Origin: Sinonovacula constricta
Lineage: Eukaryota > Mollusca > Bivalvia > Cardiida > Solecurtidae
Length of the DNA stretch: 64,000 nt
Direction: 5' to 3'
Assembly (NCBI GenBank): GCA_007844125.1
Contig: CM017567.1
Location: 14,480,046 to 14,544,045, forward strand
Made by a program: the position numbers and the translations under genes. The notes under the pieces were generated by a model that was not told the origin of the DNA, searched no databases, and saw only the letters and a list, made by a program, of their open reading frames with translations. This document shows, piece after piece, positions 11,152 through 26,100 of the stretch. Each line of letters starts with the position of its first letter. Position 1 is the first letter of the stretch.

Positions 11152-14100
11152 GTAAGGAGTTTGTTAAAGTTTGTCAAGTCTTGATAAGTGAAACAGGTGT
11201 TTTCTTGAAGTCTTAACTAATGTTGTTGTATTTGTTTTTTGACCCAATCATGTGTTTTCTCACTTATATTTGTTTAGTGAAAAACAACAGAAATTACCTG
11301 GAAACACTTGGTTAGGGAGGTCTGTATCCTAACCAGGCATTTGTGTTAGATTTTCATGTCATTCTGTTCTTACTACATCACACGTAATACATTTTCCTGG
11401 ATGGTGTGTTTCTACACATTCTGGAGTGTGGTTTATTTATAATCAGAAGTTCATTTAGTGTTGCATTTTGAAGTACATTTGCTGCTGGTAAAAACATGCT
11501 GATTTACTACTGAAAACATTTGATAATTTAATACTGCCTTGGGATTTTAACTGTGTGACTTAGCCTCTTTTTTTTACATCAAATCATCAAAAATTGTTGA
11601 ATTACTTTTTGTTGTACTGTAGAGTTAAATAGTCTGATTTGTTAGGTAAGCTCCTTCCTGTATCATACAGTGACTCCATAATCAAAGGCAATGAATACAA
11701 ACACTCCTGACATTTGTACATGTAGCTCTAGGCTTTTTTCTCATTGAGTGTTAAATGTTGTATGGAGTCAATGAAGGTTTTTGACTCCTGGTCAATGAGG
11801 TGTGGGAAGTCATTGTAAACCCTATCTGTTCAGACAATGTAAGAGGTCAGTGTAAACTGTATCTGTACAGTCTATTCCCTCTGGACTCACCACATGTTTG
11901 TAGTATTTACTCTCAAAACATCAAAATATGTTGGTCCTCAACTGCTGAATAGCTGATTTAGGGTCTCATCATTTAGCCTGCTTAACATCAAGATAAGATG
12001 ATATGTTTAGATCCAGAGAGGCAATCTTCCACTTTGGAGTCCTCTGATTAGGATCTACATTATTTCCTGTCCAGTCTGTCAATTTGTATTGTTACATATA
12101 CATTAAAATACTAGCAAAGATGCTAAGAATTTGATTTTTTTTACATAAATGTTGCCTGGTAACTGTATTTCAATAGTCATCCACTCTCAACAGGTTGTAT
12201 GCTTGTTGTATTGACAATAATGGCCTTGTGAAATTTCCTGTTGTTTGTTAAATAAAAATTGTCTTTAACATTTCCTAGATACAATAAAAGCTATGGAAAT
12301 TGAAAGATGCAACTTTGTCACTTTTATCCAGCTTCTAAATTTTAACCCTTTGTCAAAAAGAGCACCAGTGTAACTTATATAATAGAATACTGAACATCAC
12401 ATTTAATACTATTTGCTACCACAATAGACTGTAAAAAATGTCTCCAATTTTGGGTTTACAATTTCACAAAATGTTAACAATAAAAAGGTAAATAGGAAAT
12501 TCTATTACCATGATAACAATGGAGGTAGACAGAGAGAAGACATTGATAGGAAGTCCACCAGGCTAGTAATCTATGTGAGAAAGTACAATGAAAGGATCAA
12601 CCAGCAGATGTTTCTTCTTGTCCGTTGTAATCATTTGTAAACCCTTTATTGTCTGTACTCATTGAAGTTATTTCATTTTGTTGGAGATACATTATCACAA
12701 AGAAACATTTAAGTGATTTCAACCAATTATGATCATTATAGCTATGTCTAGCTGTTTCTTTTGAGGGAGACCCTTGACAAATGTCCAGGAAGAACCACCG
12801 GTGCACTGCAGGTCAGGTGGAAGACCTCCAACATTAAGTCCTTTGCACAAACCAGGACTCAAACCCACATGGTTGGAGGCTAAGCAGTCAGAGGAGTTAC
12901 AAATTTAGCAACTCTACCACAGACGTTGAAATTAGTGCTAGCCCCACAGCAAAAAACTAGTAGATTTTCTCTCAGGCTAGTAAAAATTCCCATTTTATTA
13001 AAAACATGTTTCTGGTGCAAAACAAGGGGGAAAAAACATGAAGTTACCAGGCGATTGATACTTAAATGGTGCTTTTTTTCTGTATTTATCTTAGTTTTTT
13101 TGGCTTACTTGTAACATTAAAACAGAATTTTATTCGGGCTAATGAATTTTCTTTCTGGCTAGTGAAAATTGCTTAGTTACTAGCCGACTTGCTTGTAAAT
13201 TTCAGTCCTGATTTCTATGATTGCTACCAATAACTCACTAAGATGGAAAGTTGACTCTTATATAAAGCTATAAAATGGAAAGTACTTAAATTAAGAGAAA
13301 ACAAAGTCTCCCTTTAACCCTACAACCTTAAAATTTACCTACAAGTCAGCATGAGCAAGATCAAGTTTCTCTGAAACCCAAGTGTGTTGTTAACCTGAAG
13401 CGGAATTTCAGTCATATTCAGTTACCAAAAACATTTGACATAGTTTTGGTGATCTTTACAAATCTGACTATAGTCGCACCTTTTAATACCAACTTAATGA
13501 CATATCCCCTGTCATACTGTAATCACTTTTTTCTTGTGTGGTTTGCTTTATGTTATGTTTACAAAAAGAAATTTAACAAAAGGCGAAGATGCAGAGGAGG
13601 CTGCGAGTTTTGCACACGGCACGCAACTTCGGACTATATTATCGATCGCTGGACGTTAGAGCGGTCATTTTTAAAATGGCAGTCAGAGTGGTAACGTCGG
13701 CGTGTAAATGGTTAGATTGCGACGAATTGTCGGGGGTTTTGTGTTAAACAGGACATGTGTTGTATTCCAGTGAGAGACTGTCCAAGTATCAGCGTTTTTG
13801 CACGGATTGCACACATTAGTCCAGTGAACAAACCAATGGTACGACGCCGTATTCTGATTGCTGACGATCGGCTTGATTCCAGACTTCCCAAGCAGTCGCC
13901 TGTATTGTTTTCTTTATCATGTTGTTCTGTCCACTTGAAAAGACACTTTCTTGAGTCTCTAGTAGACACATTCAAAATAGGGGTGTCCATTTTTACTCAG
14001 ATCACATTAACCTACAACAACAACATAAAACATGTAATCATGATAACAAAAATGCATATGCTGTCTGACATTGTGTAGTTAAGCAGTTAAATATAGGTAA

Positions 14101-17100
14101 TATAGAAAGTTTTAACCTTTTTTATTTATTGTATCATTAAAAACTACAAAAATGATGACAGAATCAAACAATCAAAACGATGCACATTATATTTAAAATT
14201 AAGTGCATTGCCTTTCAATAAAGGAACTTATAGCTAATTTCGACCAAGTTAATTAGCACTTAACACAAAGAAATGAGACGACTTAAGGCGCCTTTTTAGA
14301 TTTTCTGATAGTAAAAACATTGAAAATTGTTGTGTTATTTTTTTACGACAAAGTCTTGCGTAACTAATGTACAATTTGATAAAGAGTGACTCTGTTATTT
14401 TGTGAAACTGTAATGTAAACAATATAGCATTTCGTTTCTGTGTTAAATTATCGAAAAATTGGCCAAACAGCGACTCAATGCCAATACGTGGTGGTTGTTT
14501 ACATGTTTCGATAGGGCATTTACATATTTACTCACCTGTGACGAAAAGTAGGAGATCCCATTTCGCTTATTAAATCAGCGATAAAACCGTAAATGGCCCC
14601 ATTCATAAATGGCGTCGGTAGGCGGGATTTCCAATCACGTGATTTGCACACGACACTAAACATGCGTAACCTCCTCTGGCCAAGATGTATATAATTTTTT
14701 CCTGTGCCATAAATGTTAGCTCATAGCTTATTTAGCATGTATTTATAAGGCTTAGGCAAATAGTGTAGGTCCAGATCTGTTTTTAGCTCTCTGATCAGGA
14801 CCTGCACTACTCAGTCAATGACAATATATCTTACTTCAATTGCATTTAGTTATAAGCCAGTTACTAAGATGGCCACAACATACCAACACTGTTAAGAAGT
14901 TAGTAGTAAGGCTCAAGCAAATATAAGAGTAGTTCAATGACTGATCTGCCCTGTGTCAGGATAATGTTCATAGCTTTCAGGACAATGTGACAAGTCTTCA
15001 TAGCATACTGTATATAGTGAAGGCAGCACTATATCCATTTCAAGTTGACTGAGTTCCCAAACAACTGAAATATTGTTGGTGCCTCAAATGTCCATTGTTA
15101 TCTTATGATACATTGGTTTATATAAGTAATTATTTGTTACATGCATATGTTAAGAATGACTTGCATCAGCTGAATATTGTAACATCTAATAATAGTTGCC
15201 TGGCCCATTATTATTATGTGTCTTCTTTTGGTTAAACCTCCCTCAACCATGACAGAATTGTCAGCTGTGGATGACATATAAACAACCTTTCAGATCCTAT
15301 CTGCAAAGGATCTACAATTTGAAATCATTCACACAGTGGGGGTTTCATTCTTAAAATTTTACTTGTGTCAAATATCGCATCTACCCAGAGTACTTTATAA
15401 GAAATTTTAAATATACCTTTCGTTTAGTTGTTTACTGATTGTGAACAAATCATTTATATAGCATTTTATCTCCAGACTTATCGTTGGAACATCTTTTCTA
15501 GACCAGAAGGGTTATATTATGGTATGGTGCATGTCTATGTGTCTGTTCCTTAGTTAGCAGTTTCTTGTGCAGATAACCTCCCCTTTTCTTATTATCAGAA
15601 TTTATTAATACTTTCATGGATAAAAGATTTTGATATGTTGTTAGATAACTTAGATTACAATGCCCTTTATATTGTTAATGTTTGGACAACTCTCAGCAGA
15701 ATTTCTTCAGACTTGAATCAGTGTATTATGCTTTGTGGATGTAGGACAAAATCTCTCCCAGACAAAATCCTTTCCTGTATAGCCAAGGCAGACTTAATCC
15801 CTTCTGCCAATTTTCAAAAGTGGACAAAATCCCTCCACTTAAATCAATAAAACTGAAATACCTCTTGAAGTTGGGTTTTCTTAAGAAATTTATAAGAAGT
15901 TTACAATTTGCATAAGTGGACAAGATCCCTCCTCTTAAATTAATAAAACTAAAATACCTCTTGAAGTTGGGTTTTCTTAAGAAATTCATCAGCAGTTTAC
16001 AATTTGCATAAGTGGACAAGATCCCTCCTCTTAAATTAATAAAACTAAAATACCTCTTACAATTCATCAGCATTTTACAATTTGCAGGACGTAGTATGTC
16101 TACCATACACTCCATGGATGGGATTTGTCCTTCCCCATAATGATTGCATAAACAGTCAGCATGGTAAAGAAACAAGTTGTCAAAAAAAAACATAACTTCA
16201 ACATAACTTCTGAAACCCTAATATGGTTCTTGTCTCTACCTAGGCATTTTGGACTGCATATTTGCTATATATTTTTTGGCCCTCAAATATCATAAATTCA
16301 GTAAGAGTTTCACCACTTGCAGTAAAACATTTGTCCTCAATTGTGACATGTGCATTCAGCCATCATTGATCAACCTAAGCAAACATTTCCTTATATGGTA
16401 ATACACGGCTGTCTTGTGTTTCAGTATGGCACATACCAAACAATACTAATGTAACTGGTAAACATAGCAAAAGTCAAGATAAAAAAGAAAAATCTAAAAC
16501 TATGATTAATTGAAAGTCATGTATACAATAGTTGAGCTTATGTTGTTGTTTTTTATTAGAAGCACCAGGTCTAGTAATTTAAAAAAACAAAACAAAAAAA
16601 ACTTAGGTACTTGCATATTTTAACCATTGTTCAGGATTGCAGTGAATTTCATCCTTTTTTAAATCTGAAAAAATACTCTGACCAAATAAGGAGCACATTT
16701 ATCTTTCTTGTAGTGTTTATTTTTAGAAGTTTCTGTGTCATGTTCTTTGTTCATTTCCAGAGCTTAATGAATTGACAATACATTCACATGTTAACATTTT
16801 GTTTAAATTGTAATGACTATAAATAATTCCTCCGTGAGAAATCCTTATATGGACATAGGGAAAAAAGTCCTGGCCAGTCATACATTTATTAGAATCAATA
16901 TCACATTAATTTTCATTTCATTGTTTAATCTTATACATTTGTGTATGGCTTCGCAAGCCTTGTTCTCCTGTCCTTATTCACCATCACCCTCAGATTGAGA
17001 GAAATTACACCATCATATAAACACACCCCTCTTATCCTGTTTGTTGTAAGTTCATTATCCAGCTCACATATTTGAGTCAGGTCAGGCCCCACTCCCTGCC

Positions 17101-20100
17101 ACACTATTTACTTGAGAGCCTGAAGGCATGTATCCTGTAACCTGCTGCTTAAATCTATATTATTTCTAGCTATTTTCTAGCTAATACATCAGTTACAAGG
17201 TGTATTCTTAATAAATGAGCAGCAAATAGTGTAGACCCTGAACAGACAGCTCCTAGCAGGAGCTGGTTTATCTGTACCTAGATTATTTACTCTACCTCAT
17301 CAGTTTGAGTTTAGCATGCTCAGATCAGAGAACATCCAAATGATCCAACCAATAGAAAGTCAGTCTCAAAGGGTAATTAAAATGCTGCTTTGTCAGGCAA
17401 GGCAGGTTTATTTTTTAGCTCAACTATTACAAATTAAGTCAAATCAAGGGAGGCAATTTGTTGTTATTTTTACTTAATCAAGGTCATTTTTCAGTTCATA
17501 CCACAGTGTAAATAAACAGCATAGAAATCAATGACAAGGGAGGTAATAAAGGATGAGATTTCAATACAGTCTGGCTACTCTCCCTTTGACCCAATTAGAG
17601 GACTGTCTTAGATAATCTTTGTTGTAATTTTATGTGGAGATTTATTAAACTAAGCCTTTCGGATCTTTTAGAACCTCATTCTTTACAGGCCACACTGACA
17701 GATGCTACATGGATTGGATTTGAGAATTTCCTTTATTTTTTACATTGGAATTCTCAGATCCATTTAAATGTTTCTTTAACTGAGTTCTCGTGTGATACTG
17801 GGCCTATCTCATTATAAAACCTTCATGCTGGCAAGGTAGATTTTGTCCTCTAAATGCCCTCAATAGATAAGGTGACCTGAGTGCTGGTGCTGCAGCATTA
17901 TATTGGTGAACATATTAGAGGGCCTCTGAAGGAGCTTCCTTATCAAGATCTGTACTAGTCTTATTTGTTATGACCTGCTGTTCTTTCAAATGGAGACACA
18001 GCATTTGTCCATATGCCATGCCAGAAGTAAATTAACAGATGCATGTATGCCAGGGTTCCTAAATATATCTTCTGTGGTCAATTAATAACAGGGACAACTC
18101 ACAAAAATTATGATAAACATGCAAGAATTTGTTGTGTGAATGTTAGGTCAAAGAAAAATGTGAAACATTACATCTCTTAAGGTTGGAACTCACCAAAAGT
18201 TTATTATCATCAGTCATAACAAAGAAGCCACTGAGTACAGAATACACATAAGCATTGTTTTGTTCTTATAGCATAGGTTTTGCAGTGTATGTGTATTTTA
18301 CTGGCTCCATCTATTGATTTTTTAGAGCATGCAATAGTGCCAGCTGAATCCTGTTTACCAGTACACCTGTTGTCTATGATTAAGCGCATATACAGGCACC
18401 ATAATTTTGTCTTTATCTTGACAGATTCTGGGAATCAATATTGAATGTAAATATATGTGACCAGTGCTAAGATAAAAAGGCATTTTCTTAAAAGGAGTTA
18501 CACTAATGGAGTTAAAGAATGGCAGGTAAAATTGTCAACTATGTGTCAGGGAATAATAATAGTTAGCAGTTATTTGTGTCTTGATTTTGCTGTACCTGTC
18601 TCTGGGCAATACAGTCTTAGGTCCTCAAATGGTTTGCAATTCAGTGTACATAGATTCAGGACTAGACTGACAAATGTATATTTATCTGATAAGACATGGA
18701 AATACTTTAAAAAACTGAGAATAGCATAAAGACAAGAAACTACTTTAAAAAACTGAGAATAGCATAAAGACAAGAAACTACTTTAAAAAACTGAGAATAG
18801 CATAAAGACAAGAATCTACTTTTAAAAACTGAGAATAGCATTAAGGCAAAACTAAAAAATACATGCCTTTTCAAAGGTTATATCACTGTTAAAAAGAATT
18901 TTCTTGTATTTCTACGTCTGACATACTTTTGAAATGCACTAAAAAAAAGTTTAATATAGTTTTTTGTGCTCTGCAATTAAAGTAAATTGAAATTTTTGTA
19001 AATCATTGTGTTGGAAGATAGTTCCTTGATAATTAAATGGCTCTAGTTTAATTGTTTCTTATATCATAGTGTTGGACTTAGCTTGAGCCTGTAAAGCACA
19101 AATTGATCAGACTTAGGCTCGGAGTTGTCTGAATAGGATCTACACTTTGTACTTCTGAGTCTCTACCAATGTGTTAATATTTAACCTTGCATGAAGTTGC
19201 ATGAAAATTCTCAAGAATAAGAATGGGCTATCCACATATGCATCAGGTGAATACTTCAGTAAGACAGTTGTGTTATACATAAAATGTTGTATCGATAAAT
19301 AGGTAGTTAACATAAGTAGATAACAAAAGCAACTGTGTTGTGCCTGTAGTTTAGTAATGTTCTAATGCAAGTGTAGTTGTATATTACCTAAGCAAATTGT
19401 AGTTGTGTTAGCAGGTTTGTTATATCTTAAGCAAAGTTGGGTTTGTTATACCATAAGCAAAGTTAGGTGAGTTATACCCTAAGCAAAGTGAGGTATGTTA
19501 CACCCTCAGCAAAGTTAGGTATGTTATACCCTAGGCAATGTTGGGATTGTTATGCCCTAAGCAAAGTTAGCAGGTAGTTTTATTTTCGAAGAAAGTAAGT
19601 TGTATTAAACCTTGTCAAAGTTATTTGTTTGCCCCTAAGTAAAGTTATATACATTATCCTCTAAGCAAAGTTATACATGTTATCCCATAAGCAAAGTAAG
19701 GTGCGTTATATAAATTGATTAACCCTTAGGTTGTTGTATTTGTTACTTCATTCATTCTAAGTAACTTGCTAATAATCTTCTGCTTATGAAATAAGAAGTA
19801 TTGATGATAAACATTGCAACAGATTGTGTACTCGATAAAACTGTTTTCATCATGGCCAATCTGGTCTGTATGTTAACTATGTGCCGATGCATGAACTCAT
19901 GCTTAGCAGTCTAAAGTATGAAATGTAAACAAAGAAAAGCAATATGCCAGTCTGGCCCAACATTGTTTACCTAATGTGAAGACAAGCTATGTAATTTGGC
20001 TCTTCACTCTAAACAAGACAAGAATTTAAGAGTCAGCTAAAGAAACAGGACATGTATATCTTGTTAAAGATTGCTGTAGCATGTTCTGAATGGAAAGGTT

Positions 20101-23100
20101 CTCTTTTCTTTAAGCATACATGTTCTTGTCATTAAGATATTCAGTTTATCCTGGTTTATATCTGATTGTGTATAATTGGGCTTGTGATTATATTTGCTTC
20201 TTAATATATAAGTTGTTTTTAAGTTATGTTTAAGAATTATCATTTTTATCTTATCTAATTGAGAATAGTTGTATATACCTGTTATGTTTTTAATTTCACT
20301 ATAATTAACTTCTCCGTGGAAACATATGCCCTATGCCCAATGTTTTGTGTCAATCTTCATACAGTTAAACTTATACTAAGACATCACACTTAAAACTTTG
20401 CAAAAAAGAATTCTGCTAATGCATCTTTTTAATTAAGTTATAAAAACAAACTTTAATGTGAAAAAATGTTTGTTGAATGAATCTGACACCATTGAATGTG
20501 TCTTTTTCCCAACAGTTTAAGCTGTGGTTGCAACACTCATTAGCTCATATTTTATAGGCTTGAGAACCAGTAGACTGTTGGTGTATTTGTGGTTGTTTGG
20601 GATAGGTGGAGGGGAGGACTTATTAACTCCAGAAATAGTAGGTGCAGGTCAACTGGTTTTCAGTTCCATGTTACAGGTTTAAGTCATAGACTGGCCCTTT
20701 AACTTTTGGTTTGGGGAGATCTTAAACTGACCTGCATTGCATCTGCTCTTCACCCAACCCCACTCTAATCCTCACAGATCTTTTTCTTCCCTTTATAATA
20801 GATGAGAGTCACCATGCTTACCAAAACTGTGTTGGTGCAACTAATACATCCAACCGATAAAAAAACAACTAGAATATCATGACACAGCAGTCTTAATATG
20901 ATGTTATGTGAATTATTGTTTGCTTGCAGGTAAGGTTCTGCCAGAGAATGGGGGTGGGTCTGAGATGGTTACCGTGGCAGTAAATGGTGACAGAGGAGGT
21001 CGCGAGAACAAAGGAGCAAAGTATGCAGACACATCTGGTAAAGATATTAAAAAGGCAAAGGACAAAGATGAGAAAGACACAGATAAAGAAAAAGAAAAAA
21101 AGGATGCTAATGGACCATTGGTTGGATTTTTTGAAGTGGTAAGTTTGTTGAAAAGTTCATTGCTGCCCTTGTCTAATCTTACAAATTGTATTCATATATT
21201 GAAAATAGATTTTATGTTGGGATAATGGCTATTGCTATCTATATTTTGTGAAACATGCTAACAGTACCAGAGACTTTTGAAGTAACTTTTAGTAAGTTTG
21301 CTGAGTAATATACCAGCTTCTAAAGCAGTACATTGCAAAGAATTTATTTTTTATTTCTAGTTGCTAGAACAAGAGCAAATCATTTCAGTTGAGCTTTACT
21401 GCTTCTCTTTTTTTTCAGTTCAAGTTTGCTGACTGCTTAGACATTGTGATGATGGTGATTGGAATGCTAGCAGCCATCGGTCATGGAAGTGCTTTCCCCC
21501 TCATGATCATAGTGTTTGGGAGGATGATTGACCTTTTTGTAGACTCAGGCACGCAGGAACGAATATTCGATTTTCTGGAGACTCAAGGCTTTCTAGATGC
21601 AGTTAACCTTACCAAGGCAGATGTTACAGCTAATCCTTCACTACTAGAGTATGTATTTTAAGATCAAAATGTTTTTCAAAATTTTATGTATTAAGAATAT
21701 ATATTCATTGCCTTATTATGAATTCATTAAACTAAGTATTTAAGGATCTCTTGAAGTTTTGTAGGTCACGTCTGCCCCTTTATGCTATATACATGTTCCA
21801 AGTAGACATCCATATATTCGGAGGTGAATACATGGCAGTGATATTGCTAGCAATTATGAAAGATCTGACATGTATTTATTTAACTTTTCAAGCAAAAATT
21901 TACGTTTATTAAGCTTATAATGTACCAGTAGATCTAGATCAACCATCATGTGTGTGAAAATAGTTAATATGTAATAAAATTATCTATGTAATAATAAGTA
22001 AGTCTTGTTTCAACAGCCCCTACAGTGCCAATGTGACATCATTGTTAGCCGAATCAGAGGCTGACGTTGCAAAGGCATTGACAAACGCACTCCTCAGTAC
22101 CATGCAGACATATGCCATATACTTCATAGGTAAGGGTTGCAGTCTTTCGCCTTATTATTTTCAAACCACTTGCCTTTTTGGGCAAGCCACTGGGAAAAAT
22201 CACTTGCCCAAAACTGTTAAAATTGAAAACACAAAAGTAATAAATTTTATTTTTATTTTTTTTCATATAATGTTTCTCATTTCAACAGAATTCATTCTCC
22301 ATCAACTTTCATGCATGATGTTCCTTTTACAAAGACCAATTCTCTCTCTCTCTCTCTCTGATACACTGAATTCAACATTTACAATGTTTCGCAGACGAAT
22401 CCTATCTCAGTTAAATTTTCAACTTCCGGTATGACATAAGTACGCAATGGAATTTTATAAGTGATATGTGCAAAATGGAAATCAATTTAAATCTTTTTAA
22501 AATTTAAATCTTTTTGATCATATTTTTCTGAAACATCTGATTAAATTACTATATGAAAATATAAACAGACATTGCAAGATGATTAATTATGAATTCTTTT
22601 TGCGAATGTTACATTGTTGCAATAGAAAAATCACCATTTTGTCAATTTCGTAAACGACTTTTAGTCATTCGCGCAAAAAGCGCTTCAGTGATGGTCCTTT
22701 CTAAATCTTCTGAAACCTCACATTTGGATAATTGGGCTTGGTCACAGACTCCACTTTTAACTCTGAATCACACTACAAAAGTCTAATCAGTCACAAAATT
22801 TAAATTGGTCATATAATTATAATGCATAATAGCTGCCTCCCAGTATAGAATATTTACTGATTTATCTTGATTAGGGACCAGTAGTGTATCCTTTTAACCC
22901 AATATTGTATTCAGCTCTTCAATATCTTACACAATATAAGCATCAGCATTATGAAAACAGCCTAAAAAAACAAAATAATTCCCTTCATTAGGAAAACTCA
23001 AATAGATTGGTTATATAAATATAAGACCAGACATGTGATCTGTCCCGATTTTCCTGGGAGACTCCCGATATCAAGGGTCTGTCTCACGCCTCATGCTAAG

Positions 23101-26100
23101 CACATAAATTCTCACGCTTTGATGTTGCTGACAGACTTTATCTCACTCCTCTAAAAAAGCTAGCTACCAGCCAATCATTTGATTGAGCAATATCAAGGGA
23201 AAGTTGAAACTGATGCGCTGATGTGTACTCCTAAAACTTACTCTAGTATTGATTTTCTTTTTCTTAAATCGTGGCTGCTGTGTAATGTTTAACCATGTTA
23301 AGATTAGTGTCTAAATTAGCGACTCATCCCGGAATTTGAAACCAAAGGAAGCGAACGAAGCGAGCATGGTTACTATTCCATGAAGAAGAATATATGACAA
23401 AGTCCTATGAGCATTGCAACATATGCCAAAATTTGAAAAGGCACAGGACAAAGGTATTCACGTGCATGCCAAATGTAAAAGAAAATATGTGATGAATCAT
23501 GAATCTTTTAACAAAATGAGCAAACCCAACAGTTACTGCCTTGGAACGGTCAGTCAGCAAAAGGGACTGACTGGAAGAATCACCAGTTAAGACACAAAAC
23601 CAATACTAACATGTTGCGTGTAATTAATATGGTTGGAAATATCCATTATGTAAAAGTAATAATGTGTATATGAAATTAACACCAAAACAAGTATACATGA
23701 ATGAGATGAACATATAAAACAATAAAACTGTTGAATATACATAGCTTGCAACATGTATATTTGTGAATTGTGCTACTAAAGCAATTGTTGATTTTAATTT
23801 GATACTTTGTAAGGCCTTTTGCTAAATGCATATTATTTAGAACATTATCGACACTAAAAAAAAAAACAAATTGTGTAATACATGTTACAAAGTAGGACTG
23901 AATAAATGGGGTTTATTTTAATAGAGACACTTAAACACAAGCTACTTACATGACTAGTAACACACTGTGTCATGTTGGCTAGGTATCGGAGTGGGTGTGT
24001 TGATCCTTGGGTATGGCCAGGTCACGTGTTGGATGATTGCATCAGAGAGACAGACTCACCGGATACGCAAGCAGTGCTACAGTAACATTCTGCGGCAGGA
24101 CGTTGGCTGGTTTGATGTGCAGGAGTCCGGGGAACTAAACTCCAGAATCACCAAGTAAGCTCATCTTCTCCTGATCATTGTTGATAGAAAAAGCAGAAAT
24201 ATGTTTAGGTGTAAGTGGCCTGGTTAACCCTTTACTTGCTGAGAACACCATTTACATAAAACATACCCCATCCTATGGGGTTTTTTTCAGAAATTTTTAA
24301 GCTTAGCCTCTAGCTGGTTTCAGTGATGAAGCTGGTAGCAATTAATGCATTTTCTAAACATGCTTACTAGTCAGTACAATCTACTTAGCATTTACCTTTG
24401 TTTTATTTAAATGTCCAGCTAAAGTCTATATCACCAACTTCGTATCCCCTCCCCTATGTTTCAGTGACATCTCAAAAATCCATGATGGTATCGGAGATAA
24501 GGTGGGTATGTTCCTGCAGTGGTTCTGTGCTTTCCTGGCTGGGGTTGTGATAGGGTTCATCTACAGCTGGAGGCTGACGCTTGTCATCCTATCTGTTAGT
24601 CCACTGCTAGCGGGATCAGCATTCATCATGAACAAGGTATATATGGCTACATATAAGTACATATTGATGTAGTCAGTTCACATATGTGGGCTTGACAGCA
24701 GCCTCTAATAAAAGGGCTGATTTTAATCTGTGATGTGTGGAACTTTAAGTTTACTAATATTTTGTGTTAGTGCCATCATTTTTTTCTTCAACAAATTAGT
24801 TCATTTTTTTCAGTATGGAGACTCATGAGATAAATATATTGATCTCCTAGTATTGTTATAGTTTTCATTTTTATTCTTTTGAAACAAAATACCTGTATAG
24901 GATATTTAAAAAAAAAAAAATCAGTCTGTAATGCATGAATTGGTTAGGCTTGGGCTCAAAGTGTAGATTTAAATCAGCCACCAGCTTCAGCAGGGACCTG
25001 TCTGATCAGAATCTGCACTACTAACAAAGGTATTTTTAGCTCACCTGAGCACAACGTGCTCAGGGGGAGCTTTTGTGATACCGCTTCGTTCGTCGTCAAC
25101 ATTTTACTACAGTTTTTATCCAATCTTCATCAAACTTGGTCAGAATGTTTGTCTGCATGAAATCTTGGATGAGTTCATTATTGGGTCACCTGGGGTCAAA
25201 AAGTAGGTCAAATCTTAGAAAAAGCTTGTGAACACACTAGAGACCACATTTATAGCCCAATCTTCACAAAACTTGGTCAGAATGTTTGTCTTTATGAAAT
25301 CTTGAATGAGTTTATTATTGGGTCACGTGGGGTCAAAAAGTAGGTCACTAAATCAAATCTTAGAAAAAGCTTGTGAACTTACTGGAGGTCCCATTTATGG
25401 CCCAATCTCCACCAAACTTAATCAGCATGTTTGCATGTATGAAATCTTGGATGAGTTCATAACTGGGTCACGTGGGATCAGAAAGTAGGTCACTAGGTCA
25501 AATCTTGGAAAAAGTTTGTGAACACACTAGAGCCACATTTATAAGTCAAACTTCATCAAACTTGATCAGAATGTTTGTCTGCATGAAATCTTGGAAGAGT
25601 TCATAACTGGGTCACGTGGGGTCAAAAAGTAGGTGTCTAGGTCAAATCTTAGAAAAAAGCTTGTGAACACACTAGAGGCCACATTTATAAGTCAAACTTG
25701 GTCAGAATGTTTGTCTGCATGAAATTTTGGATGATTTCATTATTGGGTCATGTGGTGTCAAAAATTAGGTCACTAGATCAAATCTTAGGAAAAGCTTGTG
25801 AACACACTAGAGGTCCCACTTATGGCCCAATCTTCACCAAACTTAATCAGAATGTTTACATGCATGAAATCTTGGATGATTTCATAACTGGCTCACGAGG
25901 GGTCAAAAAGTAGGTCATTAGGTCAAATCTTCAAAAAAAACTTGTGAGCACACTAGAGGTCACATTTATAGACCAAACTTCATCAAACTTGGTCAGAATG
26001 TTTGTCTGCATGAAATCTTGGATGAGTTCATAACCGGGTCATGTTGGGTCAAAAAATAAGTCACTAGGTCAAATCTTAGAAAAAGCTTGTGAGCACACTA

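Larger units (their letters stand above)
11152..20929. other. intron 1 (9.8 kb), repeat-bearing, no exon seen
   Basis: Apart from the elements listed separately (SINE at 12722, word-repeat element at 12925, hAT-like element at 13592, palindromic elements, tandem repeats at 15820, 18706 and 19370) it is AT-rich and featureless. About 14905-15080 resembles the tail of SINE family B. I looked for alternative first exons ending GAAG before a donor and found none as good as those at 4955 and 11091. Confidence 0.5.

Noticed and set aside
13712..14078. Gene on either strand inside the hAT-like element
   Set aside because: Overlapping frames on both strands with no known domain; kept only as description within the element.
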